Assembly (NCBI GenBank): GCA_017527365.1
Contig: JAFXQD010000083.1
Coordinates: 1-50,416 of the forward strand
Length of the DNA: 50,416 nucleotides
Reading direction: 5' to 3'
DNA from: Oscillibacter sp.
Lineage (GTDB): Bacteria > Bacillota > Clostridia > Oscillospirales > Oscillospiraceae
The first letter of the stretch is position 1, and every line of letters begins with the position of its first letter. Below, one piece after another: positions 36,330 through 46,643 of the stretch. The position numbers were made by a program, and so were the translations under genes. The notes below the pieces were generated by a model. The model saw nothing but the letters and a program-made list of their open reading frames with translations. It had not been told where the DNA came from and made no database searches.

Positions 36330-37238
36330 TCACACGAGCCGCAGGCCGCCGATATAGTAACGGCTGTGATAACTGCTGTTCAGGGTGCCGTAGGTCACTT
36401 TGCGGCTGGAGGAGGAAGCGTGGATAAACTGGTTGTTGCCGATGTAAATGGCGACATGGGAGGCGGCTTTGCCTCTGGCTACCTTGGGGTCGCGGAAGAA
36501 CACGAGGTCGCCGGCGCGGAGCGCGGAACGGCTGTAGATTTTCTTTCCCTTGCCGCTTGTCCACTGTCCGGAGGCGCTGTGCGGGAGGCTGATTCCAAAC
36601 TGGCGCATGACGAGCATGGTAAAGCCGGAGCAGTCCACGGATTTGGAGGAGGCGCCGCCGTAGACGTAGCGCACGCCGAGATAGCGTTTGGCGGCGGCGA
36701 CAACGGAATTGTTGCCGGAGTAGGAAGAGCCGCCCACAGAAGCGACGCTTGTCAGGTCAAGGAAATCGCTCCGGATGTAGCCCTCCGTGCCGTACTGGCA
36801 ACGCACCAGATACCAGCCGTCGTAACAGGCCAGAACCGTGGTATAGGCTTTGTTGGCGATGGTTTCCAGAATGTCGCTCTCTTCGGAGGGGAGGTAATGG
36901 ACGCACACGCCTTCGCGGTTGACTTGGGCGCGGGCTTCAAAGTTCCCGTTTTCCAGCTCTTGGAGGTAGTTGGCGGAGACATACCCGGTCTTTCCCTCGT
37001 AGGCGACCTTGAACCAGTCGTCCTCCGTCCGCTCCAGCAGGGCGAGCGTGTAGTTTTTATCTAAAGTCGTCACGACGGCGGAATCTGTCGTAGGGTACTC
37101 GCGCATATTGAGCGCGTTCCCCGTGGTCTTGGCGAGACCGACGGCCAGTTCGTCGGCGGCGGCGAGCCCGGTCAGCATCATGGCGGAAGCGGCGGAAATC
37201 AGGAAAATACGAGCCGCTTTGCAAGGAAAGCGTATCAT
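36330..37238 (-). CDS. Secreted SH3-NlpC/P60 cell-wall hydrolase
   Basis: A 302-residue exported protein. The signal peptide (KAARIFLISAASAMMLTGLAAA) is followed by two bacterial SH3 domains at about 38-95 and 100-165 (ALNMREYP..., KTGYVSANYLQEL and YGTEGYIRSDFLDL). A NlpC/P60 domain occupies about 180-302. The catalytic Cys is in SVDCSGF, the first His in ASHVAIYIG and the polar third residue position in QFIHASS. It probably cleaves peptide stems of peptidoglycan. The gene stands alone on the minus strand next to sporulation genes, but nothing ties it to sporulation. Confidence 0.92.
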   Translation of the reverse strand: MIRFPCKAARIFLISAASAMMLTGLAAADELAVGLAKTTGNALNMREYPTTDSAVVTTLDKNYTLALLERTEDDWFKVAYEGKTGYVSANYLQELENGNFEARAQVNREGVCVHYLPSEESDILETIANKAYTTVLACYDGWYLVRCQYGTEGYIRSDFLDLTSVASVGGSSYSGNNSVVAAAKRYLGVRYVYGGASSKSVDCSGFTMLVMRQFGISLPHSASGQWTSGKGKKIYSRSALRAGDLVFFRDPKVARGKAASHVAIYIGNNQFIHASSSSRKVTYGTLNSSYHSRYYIGGLRLV

Positions 37239-37319
37239 AACAAGGTCTCATCCTTTCGTGTTTTCATCGCTTTGGGATTTCTGATATTCGGGAAGGGGTT
37301 CCTGAGAATCCCGTTGTTT

Positions 37320-37664
37320 TCAGGCCTGCTTGCCCTTCAAAGCCCGGTCGAGCCAGACATAGGCAAAGTCCATGGCGGTGTAGAGATTGTCCTTTTCGCC
37401 CTTCTTGAGAATCCGTTCGCTTGCCTTCGCGTTCAGCGCGGTGGACTGCAACTGGATGGAAACTTTTCCGGCGAGGTTGAGCGGCGGGGTGGCGTCGGGG
37501 TTCGAGGGGTCGGGCTTCTTGGGGTCGATTGGAGAGGTCTCCATGATTTGCATCATGACAATATAGGGGTCGGCCATAGAGCCGTAATAAATCAGGTTTC
37601 CGGAACGGCGGAGCGGGTGTCCCCGGTAAATCAGCCCTTCTTTCTTCTGCTTCGCGCTTGCCAT
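37320..37664 (-). CDS. Small conserved clostridial protein of unknown function
   Basis: A 114-residue soluble protein. Its core, LIYRGHPLRRSGNLIYYGSMADPYIVMMQI, followed by a strand SIQLQST and a C-terminal helix (NLYTAMDFAYVWLDRAL), resembles a small uncharacterised protein family I recall in Clostridia. No function is known to me. The inserted Pro/Asp-rich stretch (DPKKPDPSNPDATPP) looks disordered. ATG 37664 has AAGGGAGT 8 nt upstream. It has its own strong promoter. Confidence 0.8.
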   Translation of the reverse strand: MASAKQKKEGLIYRGHPLRRSGNLIYYGSMADPYIVMMQIMETSPIDPKKPDPSNPDATPPLNLAGKVSIQLQSTALNAKASERILKKGEKDNLYTAMDFAYVWLDRALKGKQA

Positions 37665-37695
37665 GCGAACACTCCCTTGAAACTTTTGTAACCGG

Positions 37696-37724
37696 ATTGT
37701 AACAGTTTTGTATTGATTTGTCAA
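37696..37724 (-). promoter_or_regulatory. sigma-A promoter for the small conserved protein
   Basis: On the minus strand a perfect TTGACA (complement of 37719-37724), a 17-nt spacer, and TACAAT (complement of 37696-37701), 31 nt before the start codon. Confidence 0.75.
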
Positions 37725-37966
37725 TATTGATTTTACGTTAAATTCGCTGAAAAGCGGGAGGATTTCAAGAAACCTCTGTGTAGTTTCTCCAATAACGCCG
37801 TAATTTTTCCTGAAACGGAAATTTTTGACAGCTTCCGGCGCGGAAGAATTTGTTATTCTTTGTAATATTTTGTCATATGCGGCAGGAAACGCCGATTGCG
37901 CGGCGCGGTTTTGGGAAAAGCCCCGGTTTGCGCCGGGAAAGCGGCGGAACCGGGGTTTGAAAAAAC

Positions 37967-38668
37967 TCAGGAAAGGCGCAGGATTTCCTTTTTCAGACGG
38001 GAAATAATGCGTTTTTCCAGCCGGGAAATGTAGGACTGCGAGATTCCGAGGGCGTCGGCCACTTCCTTTTGGGTGCGCTCCCGCCCGCCGCCCAGACCGA
38101 ACCGCATGGTGATAATCTGCCGTTCGCGGGGCGCCAGCAGGCTGATTGCGCGGAACAAAAGCTCCCTGTCGGCGTCCTCCTCAATCGGCCTCATGACAAC
38201 GTCCGCCTCCGTGCCCAGCACGTCCGACAGCAACAGCTCGTTTCCGTCCCAGTCGGTATTGAGCGGCTCGTCGAACGAGATTTCCCCTTTGCGGTTGGCG
38301 TTCTTCCTTAGATACATCAGGATTTCGTTTTCGATACAGCGCGAGGCGTAGGTTGCCAGCTTGATGTTTTTGTCCGTGCGGTAGGTCTCCACGGCTTTAA
38401 TCAGTCCGATTGTGCCGATGGAAATCAAATCCTCGATATTGATTCCGGTGTTCTCAAAGCGCCGGGCGATATAGACGACAAGCCGCAGATTGTGTTCAAT
38501 CAGTTCCTGCCGCGCCGCCTGTTCCGTCGTATGCTCCAGCAGTTCCGCCTCCCGTTCCCGGCTCAACGGCAGCGGCAGGGTGTCGCTGCCGCCGATATAG
38601 TGAAGGTCGGCGCCGCGCCGCCCCAGCAGACGCCGCGCCAGTTCCCGCATCGTTTGAACCATCCCCAT
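37967..38668 (-). CDS. sigE: Sporulation mother-cell sigma factor SigE
   Basis: A 233-residue sigma-70 family protein nearly collinear with Bacillus SigE. The N-terminal pro-region ends near [15 protein letters not shown], the site type cut by SpoIIGA. Region 2 has [37 protein letters not shown] and [17 protein letters not shown]. Then [23 protein letters not shown], and region 4 ends in [17 protein letters not shown]. It directs early mother-cell transcription during sporulation. GAAAGGG before ATG 38668 supports this start; ATG 38662 and an upstream in-frame start at 38713 are alternatives. It lies immediately after, and overlaps, spoIIGA. Confidence 0.95.
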   Translation of the reverse strand: MGMVQTMRELARRLLGRRGADLHYIGGSDTLPLPLSREREAELLEHTTEQAARQELIEHNLRLVVYIARRFENTGINIEDLISIGTIGLIKAVETYRTDKNIKLATYASRCIENEILMYLRKNANRKGEISFDEPLNTDWDGNELLLSDVLGTEADVVMRPIEEDADRELLFRAISLLAPRERQIITMRFGLGGGRERTQKEVADALGISQSYISRLEKRIISRLKKEILRLS

Positions 38669-39536
38669 AACGAGCGCCCTTTCCGATGTTCCCGTCACGC
38701 GCAATTTCCACAACCTCCCCGCCCCAAAGGGCCTGATAGCCGTCCCCCAGCGCCGTCGGCGACAGCGCCAGCCGCAGTCCCGGATAGCGCGCCCCGCCGA
38801 TTTCCGCCCAGTCGCTTTCGACGCTCAGGAGCAGTCCGGAGGGGACGCCCACGGCGCGGTAGGGCAAGAGCCGGGGGCGCAGGGACGGCATACGCTCCAT
38901 AACCAGTACCAGCGAATCCGGCGGACTGCGCAGGGCGTCGGGCGTCAGGCGGGACGCCAGCGGCTCCGGAAAAATGCGCGGCGCGGCCTCCGCCGCGACG
39001 ACCAGCGCGGGGCGTCCGGCGTCCGTCAGGCTGTTGCCGCTGTCGTACAGCGCCGTCAGTTCCGCGACGCGTCCGCCGACGCAAACGCCGACGGACAGCA
39101 GTTTTCCGCTTGCGTGGTACTGCGCGGCGGTACGGAAGAACACCGCCAGCAATGCCCACGCGCCCAGCGCCGCCAATAGGAACGATGTCGCGTCGGCGCC
39201 CGTCGCGCCCGTGAGCAAGTCCAGCGCGACCACGCCGCCCGCCAACGCGCAGGAAACCGCAAAAAACAGGAGCGTCAGGCGCGCCAGATGTTCCTCCGCG
39301 CCGAAGGCGATTAGGCACAGCCCGACGCCCGCCGCGCATTTGACGGGCGCCGCCGTCAGGAACGCCCAGCCGGGGAGCCACGCCGACGCCGCGTACAGCC
39401 CGCCCATGCAAGCCGCGCACAGGTACCGCCCGCGCCGCAGGGCTAACCCGGCAAGGCGGGCGGTGATGAGCAACAACAAGTAATCCGTCGCGGCGTTGAG
39501 GAGAAACACGCTGTCTATGTAAACAACCGTTTTCAT
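38496..39536 (-). CDS. spoIIGA: Sigma-E processing protease SpoIIGA, overlapping sigE
   Basis: A 346-residue membrane aspartic protease. Five hydrophobic spans fill residues 1-135, starting with [19 protein letters not shown]. The catalytic domain follows, with the active-site Asp165 in [10 protein letters not shown]. It cleaves pro-SigE at the mother-cell septum. The frame runs 173 bp into sigE, so the last ~57 residues are Gly/Ala/Arg-rich sequence read from sigE DNA in another frame. The family normally ends near 290-310 residues. Either the overlap is real or a base change near the 3' end has removed the true stop. A TATAAT -10 (complement of 39554-39559) precedes the gene without a good -35. 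Confidence 0.88.
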   Translation of the reverse strand: MKTVVYIDSVFLLNAATDYLLLLITARLAGLALRRGRYLCAACMGGLYAASAWLPGWAFLTAAPVKCAAGVGLCLIAFGAEEHLARLTLLFFAVSCALAGGVVALDLLTGATGADATSFLLAALGAWALLAVFFRTAAQYHASGKLLSVGVCVGGRVAELTALYDSGNSLTDAGRPALVVAAEAAPRIFPEPLASRLTPDALRSPPDSLVLVMERMPSLRPRLLPYRAVGVPSGLLLSVESDWAEIGGARYPGLRLALSPTALGDGYQALWGGEVVEIARDGNIGKGARYGDGSNDAGTGAASAGAARRRPSLYRRQRHPAAAVEPGTGGGTAGAYDGTGGAAGTD

Positions 39537-39634
39537 CGCCCCCGTTCGGGGCTATTATAACGCGCCGGGAGTGCGAAAGCGGTCGGAAAAGGGCGGCGCG
39601 GCGGATTTGCCGCGCTAAAAAGCGAATTTTCCGG

Positions 39635-39663
39635 TTGACACGGGCGCCGATACCGTGTACAAT
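39635..39663 (+). promoter_or_regulatory. sigma-A promoter for the comEC operon
   Basis: A perfect TTGACA at 39635-39640, a 17-nt spacer, and TACAAT at 39658-39663, about 100 nt before comEC. Confidence 0.7.
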
Positions 39664-39765
39664 AACATGGAATTTTATAGGCGGATTCTATGGCTTTACG
39701 GTAATTTTTGACAGAAGATACCCTTGAAAACCCGCAAAACGCCGCCGCTGTGGGGAGGGCTTCCC

Positions 39766-42084
39766 ATGAGAATCCTTGCGTTATTTTGCGGGGCGTTCTC
39801 CGCCGGGATTTTCGCCGCGCAATACCTTGTTCCGTCCGAACTTGCGCTCTATTTCGCCGCCGCCGCGTTTGGGCTTGCCTGTCTGCGGTTCGCCCTGCCC
39901 GACGGCGCCGGGAAACGGGCGTTGTTAATCGGCGCGGGGCTTTCGCTGGCGTTCGGCTACAACTGGCTCTATGCCCGTTACACGGTCGATTCCCTCTCCG
40001 CGCTCTACGGCGCGGAACAGGGCACCGTCATGACGCTGTGCGACTACCCCGACGCCACCGCGTGGGGCGCGAGGGTTGCCGTGAAAATCGACGGCGTTCC
40101 CGGACGGGTCATGTACTACGGCGAGCGCGGCTTATTGGAACTGCGTCCGGGCGTCGCATTGCGGGGAATCGTGCGGTTGGAGGACGCCCGGCGCGTCCGC
40201 GAAAGCGACATCACGACGTTCACGTCAAAAGGCGTCTTTATGCTGGCATACGGGCGCGGCGGTGCCGTCGTTGAGGGCGGGCGGGGCGCAACGTCGGTTC
40301 GTTACTGGCCCGTGCGCATGGGAAACGCCTTGCGCCGACGCATAGGGGAATTGTTCCCCGGCGACGCCGCGCCTTTTCTTTGCGCGTTGCTTACGGGAGA
40401 CCGGGCGGGGCTTTCCGTATCCGCCGACGCGGACATCTCTGAGGCGGGGCTGTCGCACGTTCTGGCGGTGTCGGGTATGCACTGCGGCTTCCTTATTGCC
40501 TTGCTTGCGTTTCTATTCCGTCGGCGTTCCCGCGCCATGGTCGCGGCTGTCGGCGTCCCGTCCCTGATTTTTTACGCCCTCATGACGGGCGGCAAGCCGT
40601 CCGTCATCCGCGCCTGCATTATGCTTTCGCTGTTGCTGTCGGCGCCTCCGGCGCGTCGGGACAACGACCCGCCGACCGCGCTTTCCGTCGCGTTGTTCCT
40701 GATTCTGTTGCAAAACCCTTTCGCGGCGGCGTCCGTCAGCCTGCAACTTTCCTTCGCGTCTGTGGCGGGGCTGTTGTGGCTTGCGCCCAAACTGTACGCC
40801 GCGCTGTCCGGAGAAACGCCGCCCGCATCCGACGGCGAGCCGGACGCAATGCGCGACGCGCTTTCCCGTATGCGCCGCTTTGCCGCCGCGACGTTCTCCG
40901 CGTCTGCGGGCGCAATCACTTTCACCGCGCCGCTGTGCGCCGCATATTTCGGCGTGTTGTCGCTGATTGCGCCGTTAAGCAATCTGCTTTGCCTATGGGC
41001 TGTGGGCGCGGCGTTCGCGTCCGGACTGGCCGTCGCCGCGCTGTCGTTCGTACTGCCGCCCGTCGCCGCCGTACTCGCTTGGATTCCCGCGCTCCTTGTG
41101 CGCTATATCCTGTTCTGCGCGCACGTACTCGCTAAAATCCCGCTCCACGCCGTCTATTTCGCAAATCCTTTCCTCAAATACTGGCTTGCCTACGTTTATC
41201 TGCTGTTCGCGCTTGCGTGCTTTTGCAAGCGCCCCGGCGCCCGATTGTATCTGCTGTCGGCGTTTCTGGCTTGCGCGACGCTCTTCGCCGCGCTCCGCGC
41301 CGGGGAATCGGCGTACCGCAACGCCATGGACGCGCTCGCGCTGGACGTGGGGCAGGGGCAGAGCGTCATTCTGGCGTCGCACGGGCGCTTCGCGCTGGCG
41401 GACTGCGGAAGCTCGAACAGTTGGAAGGACGCGGGGGCAATCGCCGCGCAACAGTTGCGGGGCATGGGTTGCCGCAAGCTCGACGCGCTGATTCTGACGC
41501 ATTACGACAGCGACCACGTCAACGGCTTGGAGGGGCTTTTGGCGCGTCTGGGCGCGAAAGCGCTGTACGTCCCGGAAGTTCCCGCCGACAGCAAAAACGG
41601 CGCGGCGGTTCTCGCACTTGCCGAACGCTACCGGATACCCGTGCGCGTCGTGCGGGAATGGACGGCGGCGGGGTTCGGCCTCGGACGGTTGACGATTTTC
41701 CCGCCCGTCGGCGCCGCCGGAAGCAACGACCTTGGCTTGTCCGTGCTGGCTTCGACCGGAGACGCGGATTTGCTCGTCACGGGCGACATGGGCGCCGACG
41801 CCGAACGGGTTTTGATTCAACGCTATGAAATCCCCGACTTGGAGGCTTGGGTCGTGGGGCACCACGGCTCCAAATACTCCTCGTCGGACGAACTGCTCGA
41901 CGCGCTGTCGCCCGAAATCGCCTGCGTCAGCGTGGGGGGCAACAGTTACGGGCACCCGGCGCCCGAAACCCTGCGGCGTTTATCCGAACACGGTTGCGCC
42001 GTCTACCGCACGGACATTGACGGCATGATACATCTTTGCATGAACCCCACTTTTGCGACGGGAGGGCGGGCGCATGGCGGCTAA
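39766..42084 (+). CDS. comEC: DNA uptake channel protein ComEC/Rec2
   Basis: A 772-residue protein in three parts: an N-terminal DUF4131-like region, the Competence domain with many spans (VLAVSGMHCGFLIALLAFLF and following), and a C-terminal metallo-beta-lactamase-like domain with ALDVGQGQS, LILTHYDSDHVNGLEGL and VVGHHGSKYSSSDELL. ComEC forms the inner-membrane channel for single-stranded DNA uptake. GGGGAGGG 6 nt upstream selects ATG 39766; the in-frame TTG 39724 is an alternative. Other late competence genes (comEA, comGA) are not in the window. It overlaps holA by 11 nt, a common clostridial arrangement. Confidence 0.94.
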   Translation: MRILALFCGAFSAGIFAAQYLVPSELALYFAAAAFGLACLRFALPDGAGKRALLIGAGLSLAFGYNWLYARYTVDSLSALYGAEQGTVMTLCDYPDATAWGARVAVKIDGVPGRVMYYGERGLLELRPGVALRGIVRLEDARRVRESDITTFTSKGVFMLAYGRGGAVVEGGRGATSVRYWPVRMGNALRRRIGELFPGDAAPFLCALLTGDRAGLSVSADADISEAGLSHVLAVSGMHCGFLIALLAFLFRRRSRAMVAAVGVPSLIFYALMTGGKPSVIRACIMLSLLLSAPPARRDNDPPTALSVALFLILLQNPFAAASVSLQLSFASVAGLLWLAPKLYAALSGETPPASDGEPDAMRDALSRMRRFAAATFSASAGAITFTAPLCAAYFGVLSLIAPLSNLLCLWAVGAAFASGLAVAALSFVLPPVAAVLAWIPALLVRYILFCAHVLAKIPLHAVYFANPFLKYWLAYVYLLFALACFCKRPGARLYLLSAFLACATLFAALRAGESAYRNAMDALALDVGQGQSVILASHGRFALADCGSSNSWKDAGAIAAQQLRGMGCRKLDALILTHYDSDHVNGLEGLLARLGAKALYVPEVPADSKNGAAVLALAERYRIPVRVVREWTAAGFGLGRLTIFPPVGAAGSNDLGLSVLASTGDADLLVTGDMGADAERVLIQRYEIPDLEAWVVGHHGSKYSSSDELLDALSPEIACVSVGGNSYGHPAPETLRRLSEHGCAVYRTDIDGMIHLCMNPTFATGGRAHGG

Positions 42085-43231
42085 AACATCCAAAAAAACG
42101 AACGCGCCCGCGAAAAAGGCGGACGCAATGCGCGATTTCCGTATGGCGCTGGCGTCCGGCGACCCGTCCGCCCCGGCGCGGGTCTACGTTTTCCACGGCG
42201 AGGAAACGTACCTGCGCGACTTCTACCTTTCGGAACTGCGAAAGCTGTTAGTCCCGGAGGCGTTCGCGGCGTTTAACTTCCACCGTCTTGACGGCGCGGG
42301 GCTGGACGTGCGGGAGCTGTCGGAGACGGCGGACGCAATGCCCATGATGTCAGACCGCACGATGATTGTGGTGTCGGATTACGATATGTCGCGGCTGTCG
42401 GAGGGACAGCGGGCGGCGCTGTGCGCGTTCCTTGCCGACGTGCCGGAATGGTGTTGCGTCGCGTTCCACTACGACACCGTTCCCTATCGCCTCACGCGCC
42501 AACAGGACGCCGAATCCGACGGCGCGGCGGGGGCGGAGGCAAAGAAAGCGCCGACGAACTCCGCCCGCGAGTTGAAGAAAGTTATCGACGCTTACGCGCA
42601 GGTTCTGGATTTCCAACCGCTCGGACAGTCGGAGCTTTTAGACTGGATTGCCGCGCAGTTCCGGGAGCGCGGGAAGGCGGTTGACCGCCGCACGGCGGAA
42701 TACCTTGTCTTTACCTGCGGCAACCTCATGGACGGGCTGTCGCAGGAAATCGGCAAAATCGCCGATTACGCCGACGGCGCGACCGTGACGCGCCGCGACA
42801 TCGACGCTATCGCCGACCCCGTGCTGTCGCGGCAGGCGTTCGACCTTTCCAACGCGGTTTCGGCGGGGAATTACGACGCGGCGGCGGCGGTTCTCGGCGA
42901 CTTAATCAAAATGCAGACCGTGCCCTATATGATTTCCGGAGCCTTGGGCAAGGAACTGCGCCGCCTTTACACGGCGCGCCTCGCGCTGGATTCCGGGCGC
43001 GGGCAGGAATGGCTCGCGGACATCTGGAACATGAGGTCGGGCTACCCGGCGAAACTCGCGCTGTCGGCGGCGCGGCGCACGACTACCGCTTGGTGCGCGT
43101 GGGCTGTGCGGCAGTGCGAGATACTCGACCGCCGCATGAAGTCGGAACGGGGCGTAGACCCCGCGGAAGAATTAAAGTTCTTGCTGATACGCTTAAGCAT
43201 GGGGGCGGAAGCGCGTCCCCGGCGCGGATAG
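42074..43231 (+). CDS. holA: DNA polymerase III delta subunit HolA
   Basis: A 385-residue clamp-loader subunit. The typical N-terminal motif VYVFHGEETYLRDFYLSELRK is followed by the AAA-like fold (MIVVSDYDM..., WCCVAFHY) and a C-terminal helical collar (AEYLVFTCGNLMDGLSQEIGKIADYA). Delta opens the beta sliding clamp. A Lys-rich N-terminal extension of about 20 residues precedes the domain. GGGAGGG 7 nt upstream supports ATG 42074, which overlaps the comEC stop. Confidence 0.92.
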   Translation: MAAKTSKKTNAPAKKADAMRDFRMALASGDPSAPARVYVFHGEETYLRDFYLSELRKLLVPEAFAAFNFHRLDGAGLDVRELSETADAMPMMSDRTMIVVSDYDMSRLSEGQRAALCAFLADVPEWCCVAFHYDTVPYRLTRQQDAESDGAAGAEAKKAPTNSARELKKVIDAYAQVLDFQPLGQSELLDWIAAQFRERGKAVDRRTAEYLVFTCGNLMDGLSQEIGKIADYADGATVTRRDIDAIADPVLSRQAFDLSNAVSAGNYDAAAAVLGDLIKMQTVPYMISGALGKELRRLYTARLALDSGRGQEWLADIWNMRSGYPAKLALSAARRTTTAWCAWAVRQCEILDRRMKSERGVDPAEELKFLLIRLSMGAEARPRRG

Positions 43232-43239
43232 GAGCGCGT

Positions 43240-43839
43240 ATGGAGCGAATCGCGGAAGTAATCGTGGTGGAGGGGAAGTACGACAAGAACGCGCTTTCCC
43301 AAGTCGTGGACGCGCCCGTTGTCACGTTAGAGGGCTTTTCGGCGTTCCATAACCGGGAAAAGCTCTCGTTTCTGCGGCGGCTTGCGGAGAAGCGCGGGCT
43401 GATTATCATGACGGACAGCGACGGCGCGGGGTTCGTGTTGCGCAACTTCCTGAAAGGCGCCCTGCCCCCCGGACAGGTCAAGCACGCCTACATCCCGGAA
43501 ATACGGGGCAAGGAGCGGCGCAAGCGCAAGCCGGGAAAAGAGGGCAAGTTGGGCGCGGAGGGAATGCGCCCCGAAATCCTGTTGGACGTTTTGCGCCGCG
43601 CCGGGGCGACATTTATAGACGAACCGTCGGCGGCGCCTTCGGACGGCGACCCCGTTACCATGACGGATTTTTTCGAGTGGGGATTGAGCGGCGCGGAGAA
43701 CAGCGCGGAACGGCGCCGGGCGCTCTTGCGGCGGCTGTCGCTGCCCGAAAAGCTCAACGCCCGCGCCCTGTTGGACGCCTTGAACTTGCTTTACACCCGC
43801 GAACAGGTTTATACTATGCTGCAAGATTCCGGCGCGTAG
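43240..43839 (+). CDS. rnmV: RNase M5-like toprim protein with DUF4093
   Basis: A 199-residue protein. The N-terminal toprim domain has the invariant Glu in EVIVVEGKYDKNAL and the DxD of IIMTDSDGAGFVLR. A basic loop (KERRKRKPGKEGK) follows. The C-terminal helical part matches DUF4093, found in ribonuclease M5-like proteins of Clostridia. RNase M5 matures 5S rRNA. AGGAG lies 5-6 nt before ATG 43240; the frame is open upstream inside holA but that part is a shadow. It starts 8 nt after holA. Confidence 0.88.
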   Translation: MERIAEVIVVEGKYDKNALSQVVDAPVVTLEGFSAFHNREKLSFLRRLAEKRGLIIMTDSDGAGFVLRNFLKGALPPGQVKHAYIPEIRGKERRKRKPGKEGKLGAEGMRPEILLDVLRRAGATFIDEPSAAPSDGDPVTMTDFFEWGLSGAENSAERRRALLRRLSLPEKLNARALLDALNLLYTREQVYTMLQDSGA

Positions 43840-43943
43840 CGCCGGGACTTGCCGGAAGGCTTTTCACGGGGAACGATGGGAGTCCGCGCAAGGGAATGCG
43901 CGGTTCGTTCCGCCGTTACAGCATATCACAGGAGGGAACGCGT

Positions 43944-44192
43944 ATGAGGAAGTTCTTTTTTGATTCGGCGGCGCTGGGAGAAGGCAAGGTGGAATATTCC
44001 CTCGTGACGGGCGCCTTGGACGCCGAACAAGGGGAGTACGGCATTCTGGTGGAATCCGGCGGGGAGGCGGCGCTGATTCCGGGCGTTTCGGTGTCCCGCT
44101 TTCAGGCGCTGGAACTGCTGGGCAAGATGTGCCGCGGAATCGTGACGCCCGTCACGGCGCGGGATGTCACGGAGGACTGGCTGTCGGCGTGA
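43944..44192 (+). CDS. DUF6514-type small protein
   Basis: An 82-residue soluble protein. It has a beta-rich N-terminal half (FFFDSAALGEGKVEYSLVTG, YGILVESGGEAALIPGVSVS) and a C-terminal helix ending VTPVTARDVTEDWLSA. This ending matches the DUF6514 family as recalled; function unknown. AGGAGGG at 43930-43936 selects ATG 43944. Its frame is open upstream across the toprim gene, which is a shadow. It is probably co-transcribed with glnS 37 bp downstream. Confidence 0.8.
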   Translation: MRKFFFDSAALGEGKVEYSLVTGALDAEQGEYGILVESGGEAALIPGVSVSRFQALELLGKMCRGIVTPVTARDVTEDWLSA

Positions 44193-44229
44193 GGGCGCGG
44201 GCGGCGTATCACGGATAGGAGGCTTGAAA

Positions 44230-45924
<1,695 letters not shown>

Positions 45925-45932
45925 TAAAGAAA

Positions 45933-45968
45933 CCCCCGTGCGCCGAACAAGCGACGGGGGATTCTTTT
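45933..45968 (+). terminator. Terminator of glnS
   Basis: CCCCCGT (45933-45939) pairs with ACGGGGG (45954-45960), with an inner CGC/GCG stem. ATTCTTTT follows. Confidence 0.7.
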
Positions 45969-46057
45969 CATCGTCCGTAAAACGAAGCAACGCGGAAATA
46001 GGCCGCCGTCGGAGGACTTATTGAGAGGCGCGTTAGAAGGGAGACGCGGCAACACAA

Positions 46058-46086
46058 AAACCCGCCGATTTTTCATCGGCGGGTTT
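46058..46086 (-). terminator. Terminator of the tRNA operon
   Basis: AAACCCGCCGA (46058-46068) pairs perfectly with TCGGCGGGTTT (46076-46086) around a 7-nt loop. On the minus strand it begins 3 nt after tRNA-Tyr and continues into TT tracts. Confidence 0.8.
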
Positions 46087-46088
46087 GG

Positions 46089-46173
46089 TGGTGGGGGAAG
46101 GTGGATTCGAACCACCGAAGTCGTCGACAACAGATTTACAGTCTGCCCCATTTGACCGCTCTGGAATTCCCCC
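46089..46173 (-). tRNA. tRNA-Tyr (GUA)
   Basis: The complement folds as a class II tRNA. A seven-base acceptor stem GGGGGAA/TTCCCCC is seen, with the anticodon stem-loop CAGA-CTGTAAA-TCTG giving anticodon GTA. A long variable arm follows, then a T arm GGTGGTTCGAATCCACC. CCA is encoded after discriminator A. It is co-directional with tRNA-Thr just upstream and ends before a terminator. Confidence 0.95.
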
Positions 46174-46208
46174 GTATGCGATTTTCTGTCCGCCGTCCGG
46201 AAAGCGAA

Positions 46209-46284
46209 TGGAGCTGGCGGACGGACTCGAACCCCCGACCTGCTGATTACAAATCAGCCGCTCTACCGACTGAGCTACGCCAGC
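46209..46284 (-). tRNA. tRNA-Thr (UGU)
   Basis: The complement folds as a 76-nt tRNA. The acceptor stem is GCTGGCG/CGCCAGC. The anticodon loop TTTGTAA gives anticodon TGT, and the T arm contains GGGTTCGAGTCC. Discriminator T and an encoded CCA follow. It is the first gene of a two-tRNA unit. Confidence 0.95.
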
Positions 46285-46313
46285 GGATTCGGGCTTGCTT
46301 GACAGTGAAACGT

Positions 46314-46341
46314 ATTATAACAGATGTTTTGAAAAAGTCAA
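46314..46341 (-). promoter_or_regulatory. sigma-A promoter for tRNA-Thr/tRNA-Tyr
   Basis: On the minus strand TTGACT (complement of 46336-46341), a 16-nt spacer and a perfect TATAAT (complement of 46314-46319), 30 nt before tRNA-Thr. Confidence 0.75.
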
Positions 46342-46391
46342 GCGGAAATTTGCTTTTTTTCAAAGATTTTTTTATTTTGCGCATTTTGATA

Positions 46392-46407
46392 TAGAACATT
46401 TGTTCTA
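46392..46407. promoter_or_regulatory. LexA/DinR-type palindrome
   Basis: TAGAACATTTGTTCTA is a perfect 16-bp palindrome containing GAAC-N4-GTTC, the core of the Bacillus LexA (SOS) box. It lies about 50 bp upstream of the tRNA promoter and 190-200 bp upstream of the nrdD promoter. No typical SOS gene is adjacent. Confidence 0.45.
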
Positions 46408-46590
46408 AACAGGCTGTCTTACGTCAATTTGTCCGGCTTGGCGGGTATCGGAAAGCGTCCGGCGGGGCGGCGCGGATTTTTCTTTCCCGTCCCGGAAACC
46501 TCTCCCGCCAGATTTCCATGAAAAACCGGGGAAAGCCCGTCCTTTTCGGAATCTTTCGGGGGCGGTTTTTCTTTTTGTGAAAAACGCGCA

Positions 46591-46619
46591 TTGCGCCACA
46601 AGATATAGTGCGCTATAAT
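46591..46619 (+). promoter_or_regulatory. nrdD promoter
   Basis: TTGCGC at 46591-46596, a 17-nt spacer, and a perfect TATAAT at 46614-46619. The first NrdR-like box fills the spacer. Confidence 0.6.
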
Positions 46620-46643
46620 GTGCGGCAGTTCAAGATATGGTGT
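46596..46643 (+). promoter_or_regulatory. Tandem NrdR-like boxes
   Basis: Box 1 at 46596-46611 contains CAAGATATAGTGC and box 2 at 46628-46643 contains CAAGATATGGTGT. They are offset by exactly 32 bp, three helical turns. The known NrdR consensus is ACACTATATATAGTGT, and paired boxes about 31-32 bp apart are typical. Box 1 matches 12 of 16 positions and box 2 matches 10. Confidence 0.55.
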
